64,000 nucleotides of DNA from Carallia brachiata (lineage: Eukaryota > Streptophyta > Magnoliopsida > Malpighiales > Rhizophoraceae), in contig JADCRB010000055.1 in NCBI GenBank assembly GCA_021464245.1, positions 1,270,487 through 1,334,486 of the forward strand, written 5' to 3'. The position numbers were made by a program, and so were the translations under genes. Below, piece after piece: positions 13,524 through 25,806 of the stretch. The notes under the pieces were generated by a model. The model saw only the letters and a program-made list of their open reading frames with translations. It was not told the DNA's origin and ran no database searches. The first letter of the stretch is position 1. Each line of letters starts with the position of its first letter.

Positions 13524-14971
13524 GCAAAAAATTGAACGTTTGATATACTTCAAAATATCAGTGGATAAAAATCAGATAAAAATTTCTGAATTTGTACCTG
13601 CGACCTCTTTCTTTTTGGTTCATCAGAGATAATAGCTCAGAAATAAGAGAAGGGAGATGAACGTCAAATTTAGAGTTTGAACTCCTACCCTAGAGATTAG
13701 AAACATACATTTTCAAGAACTGAATTAAGTTTTATGTTCATAGACCCTTATATTGTTGGGTTGAATTTCTTAAGAAGGGATTGGGCTGGACTAGACCCGA
13801 TTGAATTGGGTCAACCCATTTGAGCCTGGCCGTTTAACTTTGTCGACCTTGCTGGACAATTGGACTTCTGTCATTCTACATGACCTTCACCGTCCACATT
13901 TGATCTAACATTTAGTATCTAATTTATTAAACTGACTAATTTAATAATCTATTTAAAAACATAACAGAGTTTAAACCAAAAAATAGTGTACTAATTTCAA
14001 ATTATAAGTGTGAGCTACTTAAACAGTTAAAAGTGTTTTGTTGTGCTCTTCAAGAACTTCTAAAGTTAATTTACCTGTTTCAAATTATAATTATGAGCTA
14101 CTTAACTATATCCACAAATTTGAAAACGAAAAAAAAAATTTCCTAACGGAAATACCGTTCACATTAATCTATGCAAAGATTTCAAACCCCCAAAGCTTTT
14201 GGTTCTTTCTCCAACAAACCTAGTCGGCATGCTTAAGCAAAATGGACGGTGATTTCCAGCATGGGACAAAATTTCAAAATTCGCATCCGTTTGCAATGTG
14301 GAACGCGTGCTTGCTTCTCCTTTTTCATTTTGTTGATGTTAGGTTGTTCACACCACTTAAAGTCCCAACTCCCAAACCACTCGCGAAATCAAGTTGATGG
14401 CCTACGTAATAAAAGCCTTTATTAAGTGGGCATCTCCACAACAAGCTATGATCATCATCAATAGTATAACGTTGAATTTGTTATATTTTGTCACTTTTTG
14501 TTTTTGTGAAAATTTATTAATAGGTGTGAAATGATGGACTTTACCATGAGACATGTATATATTGATATTTTCAATCAATTACTTTTTAACCAACACAATT
14601 ATGGTGTGATTGGATAGTAGAAAATTGAATAAAAAGTGAATAAAAAAAAGTACAGTAATAATGATATTATGATTGATAAAAATTAATAATTAAAAAATTA
14701 TTAAAAAAATAATTTTTGAGAGAAAAAGTAAAAATTAAATTAATAAATAAATAAATAAATGAGTAAAAAATAATTTTTCATCTATTTTCCTTTCTTTTTC
14801 CGTTGAAAATACCCTTAGTGCTTTCAATTTTTATTTCAATTTAAAAAGGCAATCTTGGCGTAGAAGGTGGCAATCAAATATCAAAATAGAAGGAATTACG
14901 GGTTGCGGGTGACAGTCAACAACAGTTTTGTTTTTTACCTCTCTCCGTCTCTCTATTTTTTTCCCCAATAT

Positions 14972-15032
14972 GACATTCTTTTCATCTCTTTTTTTTTTTT
15001 TTTTTTTTTTTTGACAGAGACATTCTTTTCAT
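14972..15032. mobile_element. Micro-insertion 5: long T-run plus GACAGA between 14-bp repeats
   Basis: GACATTCTTTTCAT at 14972-14985 recurs exactly at 15019-15032. The 33-base insert is CTC, a T run of about 24, then GACAGA. Confidence 0.7.
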
Positions 15033-15483
15033 GTTTTGGGTACATTTTTCCAACATGGCCTAACTTAGGTGGTCCTACGCGTTCTACCGTTTTTGATTAA
15101 AATATTCTTGCCATATTGGTTCAGCATGTCGGTATACAACGTCAAAAACTTGAACACCGTGTCAGTGACTCGGACCACTCCGAATTAAAATCAGAGAAAA
15201 TATTAGTCTCTGCGATGTATTTGTTCCTAGTGAGTAAATAAAATGTAATTAATATTTTTAAAATAAAATTTAATATTTTTAAAATATTTATTATTTTTAT
15301 ATTTTGAAAATACTAATTATAATTTAATTAAAATATTATTTAAAATAAAAATACTCAGTATGATTGTTATTAAAAAAAAATCCCCAAAATCAATTAACTT
15401 AACATGTCGGCGGGGGCTTAAGAGCGCATATAGCGCAAATAATTGCTGCAAGCCAGTGAAATCCCAGTTAAAGGCCTGAAGCC

Positions 15484-15492
15484 CCTATAAAT
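15484..15492 (+). promoter_or_regulatory. TATA box of PMEI gene 1
   Basis: CCTATAAATT lies about 75 bases before the start codon at 15564, a normal distance for a short plant leader. PMEI gene 2 has the same CTATAAATT core. Confidence 0.65.
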
Positions 15493-15563
15493 TCAAAGCA
15501 CCTCTCTCACCCACTGGCCACCCTTCAGTGCAGGAAAAACAGCCAATTTTAGCTCCACAAAAC

Positions 15564-16154
15564 ATGGCTAAAGCTACCCTTTTCTTGCTACTGCTGGCTA
15601 TATTCCACTCATGTATAGCCAGCACCGCTGCCAGCCCAAGGTCTAGCGATTCTGCGAATTTCATCAAGGCTTCCTGCAGTGCCACCACTTATCCGGCTCT
15701 ATGCTTCCAATCTCTCTCATCTTATGCCACCTCAATCAATGGAAGCCCGATGCAGCTGACCCAGACCGCCTTGTCGGTGAGCCTGGACAGGGCGCAGTCC
15801 ACCAAGACATTTGTGTACAAGTTGTCAAAATTCAACGGTCTCAGGGCTAGAGAAACGGCAGCCCTTAAGGACTGTCTCCAAGAGGTTGGTGATACAGTGG
15901 ACCGGCTTGGGAAATCGTTGAAAGAGCTCAAGATTACGGGCCAGGCCAAAGGTCAGGACTTCCAGTGGCACATGAGCAATGTAGAGACTTGGGTCAGTGC
16001 TGCCTTGACCGATGAGACCACTTGCGTTGATGGGTTCGCTGGCAAGGCCTTAAATGGGAGGGTGAAGACTTCAATTAAGGCCAGGATTGTTAATGTTGCA
16101 CAGGTCACTAGCAATGCTCTAGCTTTAATTCACAAGTATGCTTCCAGGCGCTAA
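15564..16154 (+). CDS. Pectin methylesterase inhibitor / invertase inhibitor family (PMEI), gene 1
   Basis: Secreted 196-residue protein of the PMEI domain family, which binds pectin methylesterase 1:1 in the cell wall and blocks it; some members instead inhibit invertase. Intronless. Start chosen at MAKATLFLLL (15564), followed by a hydrophobic signal peptide to about residue 20-24. Four conserved Cys form the expected two pairs: Cys38-Cys47 (ASCSATTYPALC) and Cys104-Cys154 (KDCLQEV; TTCVDGF). Helical bundle motifs ALKDCLQEVGDT and ETWVSAALTDETTC are typical, with a TSNALALI ending. Neighbouring PPR and UMK match the Arabidopsis order UMK-PPR-PMEI (At4g25280-At4g25250, from memory). PMEI rather than invertase inhibitor is preferred by that order and by similarity, not proven. 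Confidence 0.9.
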   Translation: MAKATLFLLLLAIFHSCIASTAASPRSSDSANFIKASCSATTYPALCFQSLSSYATSINGSPMQLTQTALSVSLDRAQSTKTFVYKLSKFNGLRARETAALKDCLQEVGDTVDRLGKSLKELKITGQAKGQDFQWHMSNVETWVSAALTDETTCVDGFAGKALNGRVKTSIKARIVNVAQVTSNALALIHKYASRR

Positions 16155-18637
16155 TTAAACTGGCCGCACCCCACTGGCCTGGCACATTTGGTTTGAGAAA
16201 GAGTGTTAGGATATCAAGTTTCTGAGAGACTTGATTCCCATCTTGAATATGCTTCCAGTTTTGATGTATGTGCTTTGTCTTTGTTGTTGAATGAAAATCG
16301 ACGGTGTGAAACATTTCAGCTTTCCAGTTATTGGTCTTTTGGCATTTTTTGCCCCTTTTTTCTTTTTCTTTGGGTACATTTTTTTTTTTATAATTTAAAA
16401 TTTGAATGGAGTGTATGTATGTATATCGCTGCAGAGGCAACTACTGTTCATGTTTGGCCGTCCCGGGTGTCAGAGGATTATGGTTGGTATTTTCCCTTTC
16501 TAGGAAGATAGGTGGCAAGAGAGAGAAGACAGAAGAAGTATCGATAATATAATAATAAAAAATATTTTTTATAATTATATTAATTTTTTATAATAAAAAA
16601 TGATATAATAATTTTTTATTATATTTTATTAATTTTATTATAAAAATAATTAAAATTATCATATTATTAACACTCTTTCTGAATACCCCTCTCTCTCTCT
16701 CTCTCTCCAACCATACAGTCAGACCCTTCTAGAATGCTGACACACAAACGGGACGTAACTGATGTTTTATTTTTAATTATTTTTTCTTATATCTATCACA
16801 CATAAATTTTATATATGTTGATGTCAATTTCATCTGCCTTACACATGGTATATTTTTAAAAGAAAAAAAATTGAGTGTGATCTTATACATCAATCTTACT
16901 ACACTTCTTTTCTCTTTCTCAACACTCCTTAATTCCCGGTACACATCATGTATTCAACCATTATTTCCTTTTTTTTTTAATAATAAAAAAAATTTATTAT
17001 AACGTGAGTTGAAATAGAATAATTTTATTTATAATATTTTATTTAATTATTTTCAAAATAATAGATTTATTATCTAAGTACCAATAGAACTGAATGCATT
17101 TTTACCCTAAAAAATTATAAAATTTATTAAATTTAAAACTCATTATCATATTACAATTTTTTTTACTGCAGCAAATATCCAATCATTTATCAAAAAAAAT
17201 TTAAATTTAAACCACTAATAAAAATATATACACTAATTTATCACAGTTATCATTTCGCTTCCCAAGTCATGATATTTCTTAAAAAAAAGAAGCCCTTGAT
17301 TGAAGGAAACATGGGTCCCAGTTCTAATATTTATTATTTTGACCGAGGCAAGTCGCCCGACATTGCAATGGCTGCCATCCGCCTATCTGTTTATTTCTTT
17401 TATTTTTTCAACTTTGTGGTGATTGAGTTGTTTTGAATCTCTCTCTGTTTTTTTTTTTCAAGTGTTTATAGAAAGAACTGGTAAATGAATTTCAAGATCA
17501 AATCGATACAGAACATAATAAAATGCGACTGATTTTGATGGTAAAATCAATTTTAAATCAGTAGGATGAGGAAAGTTTCTCCTTCCTTTCAACTATCAGC
17601 TTTTCCCCTTCCCTCCTACCAACCTCCATTAACTTTTTGGCCCTTTTTGTCACGTTAAATCTTCGCATCTGACGCAATGACTTAAAGAAGCTCACTATTT
17701 ACGCATGAATAAATATAATTAATTTAATAATATTTAATAATTTTTTTATAAATTTAATACATTTTATATAATCTAATAGTTTAAATATCTACATATTCAT
17801 CATATTCTTCCTAAGTGTGGTTAAATAGTATTTTTGTTACTTAAATAATGTTTAGGTTTTTACGGTAAGAAAATTTTCAGATCAACTTAGATATTAACGG
17901 AGATTAAATTTCTTTCATCCAATTTTAAGCCACATGCCCTCTACATCGGTTTGATAAATTAATAAAATAAATAAAGCAGGAAAAAACATATAATATTCAG
18001 AATGCCAAATGTAAATTTGAATGGGACTTATAATATTGTTTGCTCAGTTATTGCCCGCAAGATTGGATTCTAAGGTTAGGTGCAGGAGCAGAGACGGGAG
18101 CAGACAAAGATGACTTGAGCAATGAGTAGGGACACACAGTGTTGCAAATCTTGTGAATGCGGTGGTGAGCCTTTAGATGGCACGGCGAAAATCAAAATCT
18201 AAAAGGAAAGAGAGACAATCGTTGGAAATATTTATTGAAATGGGTCCTCAAGTATGGTCACCAGTCGCGACGCACATGGAGCCGTACGATAAACAGACAT
18301 AAACACAAGTGGATTCACAATTTCACATGGACTTTAGCAGACTGATTTGACAATATTCACTAAAGGGCCTGTGGGAAACCTACTACTGGTCCAGCTTATG
18401 ACCCCACCACTTTCCAGTTTCCTAGCCAGTGTATTTGAACAATGGACTTTGTTTTCACGTGGATGTCTGTACTCTGTAGAGGGCCCCAATTAATTGTCTG
18501 ATGTATATTTTATTTTAGAATGATAGGCACAAAAAAAGAAGACTACCAGTAGTAGACATTAGCCACAGGCTAGAGGTTTCAAAAACTGGTATGACCGACT
18601 ACTTGATTTGAATAAGATAAAAAAAATAAAAGTTGAA
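16155..18637. other. Intergenic downstream of PMEI 1
   Basis: 3' region of PMEI 1, then AT-rich DNA with short CT runs (about 16689-16706). No gene is supported. Confidence 0.45.
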
Positions 18638-18774
18638 GAGACTGTTTAGATATATTGTTAATTTATTATTATTATTATTATTTTTATTTATTAAAATTTT
18701 GTACTTATTGTTATCAAATTTTATTTTTTATAAGAATAAAAAAGTAAATAGAAAAAGAATAGTGAGAGAAATAG

Positions 18775-19845
18775 TAAAAAGACTATAAATAGAGAGAGAA
18801 AAATGGGAGAGAGAGAGAGGGGTAGAGAGAGAATGAGTAGAGAGAAAGATAGAGAGAGATCAGAGAAAGAAATGATACAGAAAGAATGAGTAAATAGAAT
18901 AGTAGCGAGAGAAAAATGAGAGAGAGAGAGAGAGGGTAGAGAGAGAATGAGTAGAGAGAATGACAGATAGAGAAAAGAGAGAGAGATGGTGGAGAAAGAA
19001 TGAGCAAAGAGAGAGAGAGAGATGGTAGAGAAAGAATGAACAAAGAGAATGATAAAGAGAGAAAATTAAGAGAAAGGGTAGGGAGAGAATGAGTAAAGAA
19101 AATAGTAGAGAGAGAAAAATGAGAGAAGGAGAGAATGGTAGAGCGAGAAAAAGAAGAGAGAGTGTGTGTAGACAGAGAATGTAAAGAGAAAAAAGAGAGA
19201 GAGAGAGAGGGTAGAGAGAGACTGAGTAGAGAGAATGGTAGAGCGAGAAAAAGAAGAGAGAGTGAGTACAGAGAGAATGGTAGAGAGAGAAACATATAGA
19301 GGGCAGAGAGAGAATGATAGAGCTAGAAAAATGAGAGAGAGTGTGGGTAGACAGAGAATGGTAGAGAGAAAAGAGAGAGAGAGAGAGAGGGTAGAGAGAG
19401 AATGAGTAGAGAGAATGGTTGAGCAAGAAAAATGAGAGAGAGTGAGTAGAGAAAGAATGGTAGAGAGAGAAAAAGGAGAGAGAGAGAGGGTACAGAGAGA
19501 ATGACAGAGAGATAAAAGGAGAGAGAGGGGGGAGAGAGAATGAGTAAAGAGACTGGTTGAGGGAGAAAAAGGAGAGAGAGTGTGGGTAGAGGGAGAATGA
19601 GTAGAGAGAATGATAGAGAGAGAAAAAGGAGAGAGGGGGTAGAGAGACAATGAGTAGAGAGAATAGTAGAGAGAGAAAAAGAAGAGAGAGAGGATAGAGA
19701 GAGAATGGTAGAGATAGAAAAAGGAAAGAGAGAGGGGTGAGAGAGAAAACATGGAGAGAGAAAAAATATATAGGGATAAAGAGAGGAGAGTAAAGAGAGA
19801 TTGGTAAAGATAGTAGATAGAGAGAGAAAATGTTGTGAGAAAAAG
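18775..19845 (+). repeat. ~1.07 kb purine-rich GAGA array
   Basis: Almost pure A/G on the plus strand with scattered T, built from GAGAGAGA runs joined by recurring phrases such as GAATGAGTAGAGAGAATGG and GGTAGAGAGAGAAAAA. Phrase spacing is irregular (about 35-65 bases), so it is a mosaic microsatellite/minisatellite. The Leu/Ser/Phe-rich open frames on the minus strand (e.g. 18860-19897) are products of the composition. AT-rich flanks at about 18640 and 20025 look weakly inverted, so it may sit inside a MITE-like element. Confidence 0.85.
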
Positions 19846-20203
19846 TATAAAAAAGAAAGTGAAAAATAAAATAGAAAAATATTTTATTATTTTCCAAATT
19901 TGTTGTTTTTCTATGAAATCACTTTTAACTTTTCAACAAAAATCAGAAAATAAAAATAATACTAAACATATTTTCTTTTTTTTTGAAAAATAAACATAAA
20001 ATAAAAATTTTAATCTATACCAACGGACCTAAGAGTCGGACTTTTCAATTCACATTCCAAGTAGCTCAAACTTAAAAATGATTTGAAAATTTTAGGTTAA
20101 CTTGGATTAAATTTAAGTCATTTGTTGGATTAAAAAATAAAAGAGTGAAAAACTTTTAAATTTTTTACTTAGTCTTATCTCTTCTAATTCTCATCTATTA
20201 TCT

Positions 20204-20235
<32 letters not shown>

Positions 20236-20326
20236 ATAAAAAAAAGTTAAATTTATACATTTAATTTATTATATAAATAAGTTTTAGATTTAATTGAAAT
20301 ATTTCATTTTAATGAAAAGTGACTTA

Positions 20327-21043
20327 GGGGGTATTTAACTATATTTTTTAGATGGTGCGTTTGAGTTTTGGTTTGAAAAAGGAAGGGTATGAGTGTTTGG
20401 TAAAATATTTGGAGAGATTGCTGATTGCTGATAGGAGCCAAATTAGCTTTGTTTAAAAAAATAGGTTAGATCTACTTTTTGGAACTCTCAATTGTTAATA
20501 CAAATCTTTTAGACTAAAATACTTTTTTTTTAATTTTTATTTGTAAGACTGAATTTATATATATTTTAAATTTTTTAATAAATTATGTTATTTTATTTTA
20601 TTTGTAAAAAATAATACTAATAGTTACTAATAGAAATAAGACAATATATTAGTTTATATGTAAAATTTTATTAAACATATTTTTTAAAATTTTTCATAAA
20701 ATTATTGTTTTTTCGTCTCAAAAATTATTCATTGTTTTTTATTAGAACTTGTTGCAAATTAATTTTTTTGGAATCTAATATTTTATACAGTCAAAATCCA
20801 CTAGCATATAGACAATTAAAATGAATAGATATTTCCTTTACAAGAATGATACTAGTGAAAAAATTTAATGCAATATACAAAATGATCATTTTATAATTTG
20901 AACTGTAAACAGTAAATATCAATTTAACCAAATACTATAATTTTATTTTAGCAATTAACAACAATAATTCACAATCAATAACAATAATCTACAATCAGTA
21001 ATAGTAACAACAATAATTAAAAAATAAGCCAAATATGCCTTTA
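20327..21043 (-). mobile_element. Putative MITE, copy A (~0.72 kb)
   Basis: Ends GGGGTATTTAACTATATTTT (left) and, on the other strand, AGGCATATTTGGCTTATTTT (right) are similar terminal inverted repeats. The interior is AT-rich with no coding. Near its right end, read on the minus strand, ACTGATTGTAGATTATTG-like repeats match the left end of the element at 49.29 kb, so the two seem to be one family in opposite orientations. Confidence 0.5.
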
Positions 21044-21483
21044 AAAAAATAAGAATTCAGGTCAAATTCGACCGAATTCAACTTCAATCTAACACCAACT
21101 CAAAATAATTTAATTTAAATTCAAATTAAAGGTAACGTGACCTGAACCTAAAAAATCTCAATTTTTTAACACCTCTGCTGTGGCCTGCCCAGTCATATCC
21201 GTATTTAGACTTTTAATTTAATAAGTTGCAACGGCAGAGGGCAGGCCGCATAGGGAAGGCCTGTAACAATCTCCAGAAGTTTTTAATTTAACTTATTTAA
21301 AATATAAATTATAAGTTCAGTTAATTTAATTTTAAATATTGATAAAAATAAAATTTTAAGTGTGGTCCGATTGAAATTAACAGAAAAAAAAAACAAATGA
21401 TAAAACAAGTTTCTCTGCATATCCTCACGGATTACGTTTTATGCATTGCCTTAATTATTTTTAAAATTTTTTGATGACGTCAC

Positions 21484-21535
21484 AAAATATACGCCTTTGT
21501 TATTATTATTTTTTTTTCTTAAAATATACGCCTTT
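21484..21535. mobile_element. Micro-insertion 6: T-rich insert between 15-bp repeats
   Basis: AAAATATACGCCTTT at 21484-21498 recurs exactly at 21521-21535. The 22-base insert is GTTATTATTA followed by a T run and CTT. Confidence 0.65.
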
Positions 21536-21766
21536 ATTAATGAATTAATTATCAATGGTTTATCCTAAGATGAAGCTCGGTAGTTGTATCACAAGTGGGC
21601 GTCGCTGATTGAACTTTGGGGAAACCCAACAGCGTCACTGGGTTCACTTCGATTGCGTCCGACTCGGTAAATTGGGCCAATGACTGCTTTAGTTAGAAAT
21701 GTAGGGACGGCTTCTTTTGGGCTAGCCAGTTTTGACTGGAGTTTTGCCGTTTCAGTCTTAAGTTTA

Positions 21767-21841
21767 GGCCCATAAAGGTGAGTAACCTGATTGGGCTTGC
21801 GTTTTGGCCCATAATAATCTAAAACCTATAAGTAGCCCAAC
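21767..21841. promoter_or_regulatory. Cluster of site II motifs without an adjacent gene
   Basis: GGCCCA at 21767 and 21806, TTGGGCTT near 21791 and AGCCCAAC near 21834 lie within 75 bases. Such clusters normally mark plant housekeeping promoters, but no coding region was found within 1.5 kb on either side. Confidence 0.3.
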
Positions 21842-21965
21842 AAGTTCACATTCTAGACATGGCCAGCTATATTTTTTTGATAAATAGACCATGGTCAAAC
21901 TTGAATGTCCACATTTTTTTTGCCCCGCCCAATGCGCAATTGTGCCTTAAAAAAAATTGCATGTT

Positions 21966-22161
21966 ACCAGTAAGTGCTGGTGCGGATGGCAGAGGTTCGT
22001 CACTGCTTAATTAGAGGTCTGGAGTTCGAGTCTCTGAAAATACAGTCGCGTTAAATACTTGCTAAGAGACCTTTGCCATCCTTTGAGGTACTGCTCGGGT
22101 CCGTTTAAATTAGTCAGTCCATTGGATTGGATACTGGACGGTTTCAGACCTAAAAAAAAAA
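21966..22161 (+). mobile_element. tRNA-derived SINE with target-site duplication
   Basis: Begins ACCAGTAAGTGCTGGTGC, with an A-box-like GTGCGGATGGCAGAGG, a good B box GAGTTCGAGTC (about 22023-22032), and ends GGTTTCAGACCT plus poly(A). AAAATTGCATGTT flanks both sides (ending 21965 and 22170), a clear target-site duplication. About 186 bases plus tail. Nothing in it encodes protein; mobility would need a partner LINE. Confidence 0.8.
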
Positions 22162-22170
22162 TTGCATGTT

Positions 22171-24189
22171 CTGTAGAACAATAATTTGCTACAAAAGAAA
22201 AAATTGAAAAATTTACTTAAATCTTTTTTCTTGAAAATTGGAGAACAGCTTTTTATTCTGTTTTTATTATTTTCTTTTATTATAAAATTTTATAATTATA
22301 AAGATTTAATTAGGGTCAAAGTAGTAATATATAAATTACTAAAATTTTTATTTGATTATAATTAAATTTATATTAATTAATTTATAAAACTTAATCATGA
22401 TTGTAAATAGAATTTTGATAATTATAAGATATTTTAATATTTTTTACAAATTTATGAAAAGTTGTCATATTTTAGAGAGAGAAAAGGATAGATTTTTTCC
22501 CAACTTAAATTTTATATACTTACCTATAGATATGAGAGAAAAGATAACTGTATTAGATCCCAATTAGATTTGGATTGAAGATTTTGTTGTTATGGTTGCT
22601 TTTGTTGATATTTATATGTTGCTAATTAAAAAATAAAAAACAGCCAAAATTTTAGCAATATCTTTTTGAATGGGATTCTCTAAAGAGAGATTTCTTATTG
22701 TCTAATCAGAATAACACATTGTCTCGTGAGATTTGTGGGACAGTAAGTAATAGAACCAGACAAGCAAAAATGTCAGTATTTCACGTTTATTTTCTTTTTT
22801 TTTTTTTTGGCTCTATCGTAGTTTTTCCTTTGTATAAACAATTTGTTTGTCACAACCACCATCTACCAGACTGTTAGTTCTAATTAAATATTCATATAAT
22901 AATCTCAATGACTATAAGAAAAGGCAATTCATTTGTCGTTCAAATTCTTTTGAGGCAACCCCAATTGCCAATTTTAAGCTACTTGCCACTGTTGTCAGGA
23001 GTACTGGCTTACAGGCTTACGCAATGATCTGGACACCAATAACTCAGAATGGCATTCGCAACAGCACAAGTTAATGTCCATACATTTCTTACTTAAGTTG
23101 CCAACACTTTTTCTTTTTCCGCATCCACCTTTGTTGCCTCTGGTAGCAGACGGGTGAATTCAGTTGGCCATTGCTATAGACTTGTGTATCTATCACAAAA
23201 TAACTAACAATTTTGGGAAGCAAATGCAAAATTCTCTCATATAAATCATAGTTTTCTAAATTGATGTTACTCTATAGCAACACCCAATCTAAAATTTAAA
23301 CGCCACAATTCTCTCCAACCTTTTTCTACAACCGATAAAGACAAAGACCGGCTGCCATCTCTGTTGAGACATGGGCATTTGGATTGGGTAGCTTATTTGA
23401 TCAGAAAGAAAAGAATTTCAGTTGTCTTTCTCAATCTTAATTGGAATGGGCACGCACTTGGCTTGTTTATATGATTATAGAGCTATCTTCACAGCAATGT
23501 TAGTTGTACAAGTTTACTACAGTCCTTACTGTCACAAGTTCAAATTCGAGGCAGGCATTGTAAGTAAGGTCAATGACTCGATTAATTAATGGGTAAGAAG
23601 CAGGAAATATAAATTTCCATGCTTGATTAAAAGGAAAAAAAAAAAAAAGAAAACACATGAAATTCATTCCGGAAACTATTCTAGTAGTTTCAATCTATAA
23701 TTATACAGAAACAAACTTATTTTCATCACACAGAAAGGAGAATGTTACAAGCTTAACTCTCACACAGGATGGCATAGCAACCACTCTGAATATATAGCAC
23801 GAGCTCTCGAGTACCATCTCCCTCCACTTTATTGCAAACAAATCATTCATAATTATGTTTCAAATCTGCTAGTTTTCATTCTCGTGCTTCTACAACTCAA
23901 CAGTTTACGGGCTTCCGCAACTCAAGAATGATATCAGAGCGCCTGTTGACTTCTGGAGAATTTCCCAATAAGATCTCTGAATTTACTCAGAATTTTACCC
24001 ACTTAAAGTGGGTTGCCTTAAAAATAAAAATAAAAATGAAAAATAAAAAATAAAAAAGAATTTCAAGCTCAATGTCAACTATCCAGTTGATTCGACATGA
24101 GCAAGTAATTATAGTTGCATATGGAACAAGCTCTTCTAAACTGTCCATACACATAACTGAAGAACAAGGGCTGTAAATCTGCAAGATAC
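22171..24189. other. Intergenic before PMEI gene 2
   Basis: AT-rich; a T run at about 22795-22808. No gene is supported. The end nearest 24189 is the 3' flank of PMEI 2. Confidence 0.45.
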
Positions 24190-24807
24190 CTAGTAATTGA
24201 GCTTGTTAATTAGAGCCAAGGCATTGCTAGTCAGTCTAGCAAGATTCACTACATTCGTCCTGATCTTGTTCTTCACTTCGGCTCTTACCTTCGTGCCGTC
24301 AAATCCATCCGTGCAGGTATTCTCGTCCGTGACAGCGGCACTGACCCATGTTTTTATGTTATCAATTTGAAACTGTACGTGGGGTCCTTTTACACTGCCC
24401 AAAGCCCTCACAGATTGCTTGAGCTCATCTATGGTGTCACCAATTTCTTCAACACAATCCTTAACAATGGCAGCTTCCATCTTTGTGAGTCCACTTTGCT
24501 TGGATAGGCGGGTCGCTTCTGAAGAAACGGTGTTGGCAGCTTTCAGGGATACGGTCAATGCGGTGGTGCAGAGCTTCAGGTCATCGGTTTTGATTGTGGA
24601 CGTGTAAGGGGAGAGGGACTTGTAGCAGAGTTTTGGGTATGTGGTAGAATAGCAGGCTGTTTTAAGGTAGTTTGCGTAGGAATTTTTGGAGTCTTTGGCA
24701 GCGGCCGTGAGCTGGGTGGCGGAAGTTAGTATAAGAAATGCAAGAACAAATGTGAAAACAGGGGCCATGCTTGCTGAAAATACTCTTGTGATAGTTCCAG
24801 CCTCCAT
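24190..24807 (-). CDS. Pectin methylesterase inhibitor family (PMEI), gene 2
   Basis: 205-residue secreted PMEI-domain protein, intronless, pointing opposite to PMEI gene 1. Start at 24807 (MEAGTITRVF); an alternative Met at residue 14 (24768, MAPVFTFVLAF) sits directly at the signal peptide and is nearly as likely. Conserved Cys at 52, 61, 118 and 165 (TACYSTTYPKLC, VKDCVEEIGDT, ENTCTDGF), plus an extra Cys80 (LKLCTTALT) that gene 1 lacks. Ends LTSNALALINKLNY, as gene 1. It shares the family fold and a TSNALALI C-terminus with gene 1 and probably comes from an old duplication; Arabidopsis also has neighbouring PMEI genes in this block (from memory). PME against invertase target is not resolved by sequence alone. 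Confidence 0.9.
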   Translation of the reverse strand: MEAGTITRVFSASMAPVFTFVLAFLILTSATQLTAAAKDSKNSYANYLKTACYSTTYPKLCYKSLSPYTSTIKTDDLKLCTTALTVSLKAANTVSSEATRLSKQSGLTKMEAAIVKDCVEEIGDTIDELKQSVRALGSVKGPHVQFQIDNIKTWVSAAVTDENTCTDGFDGTKVRAEVKNKIRTNVVNLARLTSNALALINKLNY

Positions 24808-24888
24808 CTTTCTCTTTCTGTCTCTGGCTCTCTTAGTTTGTAAATATCTATTATGATTTATGGGTTTTGATGGGCGTGTAGAAATCCC

Positions 24889-24896
24889 AATTTATA
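24889..24896 (-). promoter_or_regulatory. TATA box of PMEI gene 2
   Basis: Minus strand CTATAAATT, about 82 bases upstream of the ATG at 24807, the same core as in PMEI gene 1. Confidence 0.6.
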
Positions 24897-25806
24897 GAGT
24901 AAAAAGGAAAAAGGTTGCTGAAATGAGTGGGATAAATCGAGTCGTTGATTAGGTAAAGTATTATGTATATTATTTATAAATATGTTATATATCAATTTTA
25001 TCAATAAATTTTTATTATTCTTTTTTATAATTTATAACGTGTAAAATTATTAAACTTGATGTGCACAATATTTAACTTGATCTATAACTTAGTCTCTCTT
25101 TTTCTGGTCAGGTACCCATGCCCGAGCAAAAAACTGTCAGGTGGATGCGTTTGTATGCACATTGGAAGCCTATGTATGAATCCAAGTCATTGTAGGATAT
25201 AGCGTAAAGAAAGACAACATTATTAACGAGGAAGTCACAAAAAAACAGTCAATCATATGTATAAAAGAAAAGAAAAGAAAGGCGATTTCTAATTAGTTCC
25301 TGGGTGAGGCCAATCGAATGTGGTATCGCACATGACTGTTTGAATATTAGATCTTGAAATTCCCACTTCCCCCAAACTCAACTAAATAAAGAACAAAAAG
25401 GATACGTAATCAATAGCCCATCCTCGGCAGGAGAACACAAAGGAGCAAGCTGCGGCATGCAATAATGAAATGCAGAAATTGAGTCCAAAGTACAAAAGCT
25501 ATCATTTTATTTAGTTTGAAAATAGTAATCCAATTAAAACTAACTCAGCTTTTTTAGCTTTATCTCTTTTAATTTTTTTCTTTATTGTCTGGAAACCTTC
25601 TCTCTCTTCCCAGCCTAAATTTTGTTACTTCTAAGTTCACTTTCATACATGGAAGTTGTTAAAGCATCTACTTGAATTTGATATTAAGGAGTGACTAGGA
25701 GACAATTTTTTTCCTTAATTTAAAAGAAAAAAAATTGTAAACTTCTTTACAAGTTTTTTTTTTCAGACACCTAAACTCTTGTTAGAATAAGAGGTGTTAA
25801 AGTTTC

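Larger units (their letters stand above)
13030..15483. other. Intergenic between PPR and PMEI genes
   Basis: No gene is supported. 13760-13870 is rich in GGGTT/GGGCT motifs. 14600-14820 is AT-rich with GAGAGAAAAAGTAAAAATT and a TAAA repeat, possibly a MITE relic. Two T-run micro-insertions are listed separately. Confidence 0.45.

Noticed and set aside
18783..19897. Long Leu/Ser/Phe-rich open frames on the minus strand (up to 345 codons)
   Set aside because: They are translations of the GAGA array: several overlapping frames are open at once, with no domain or start context.
22847..23074. 75-codon frame as a small gene
   Set aside because: Nothing conserved, no promoter or splice support.
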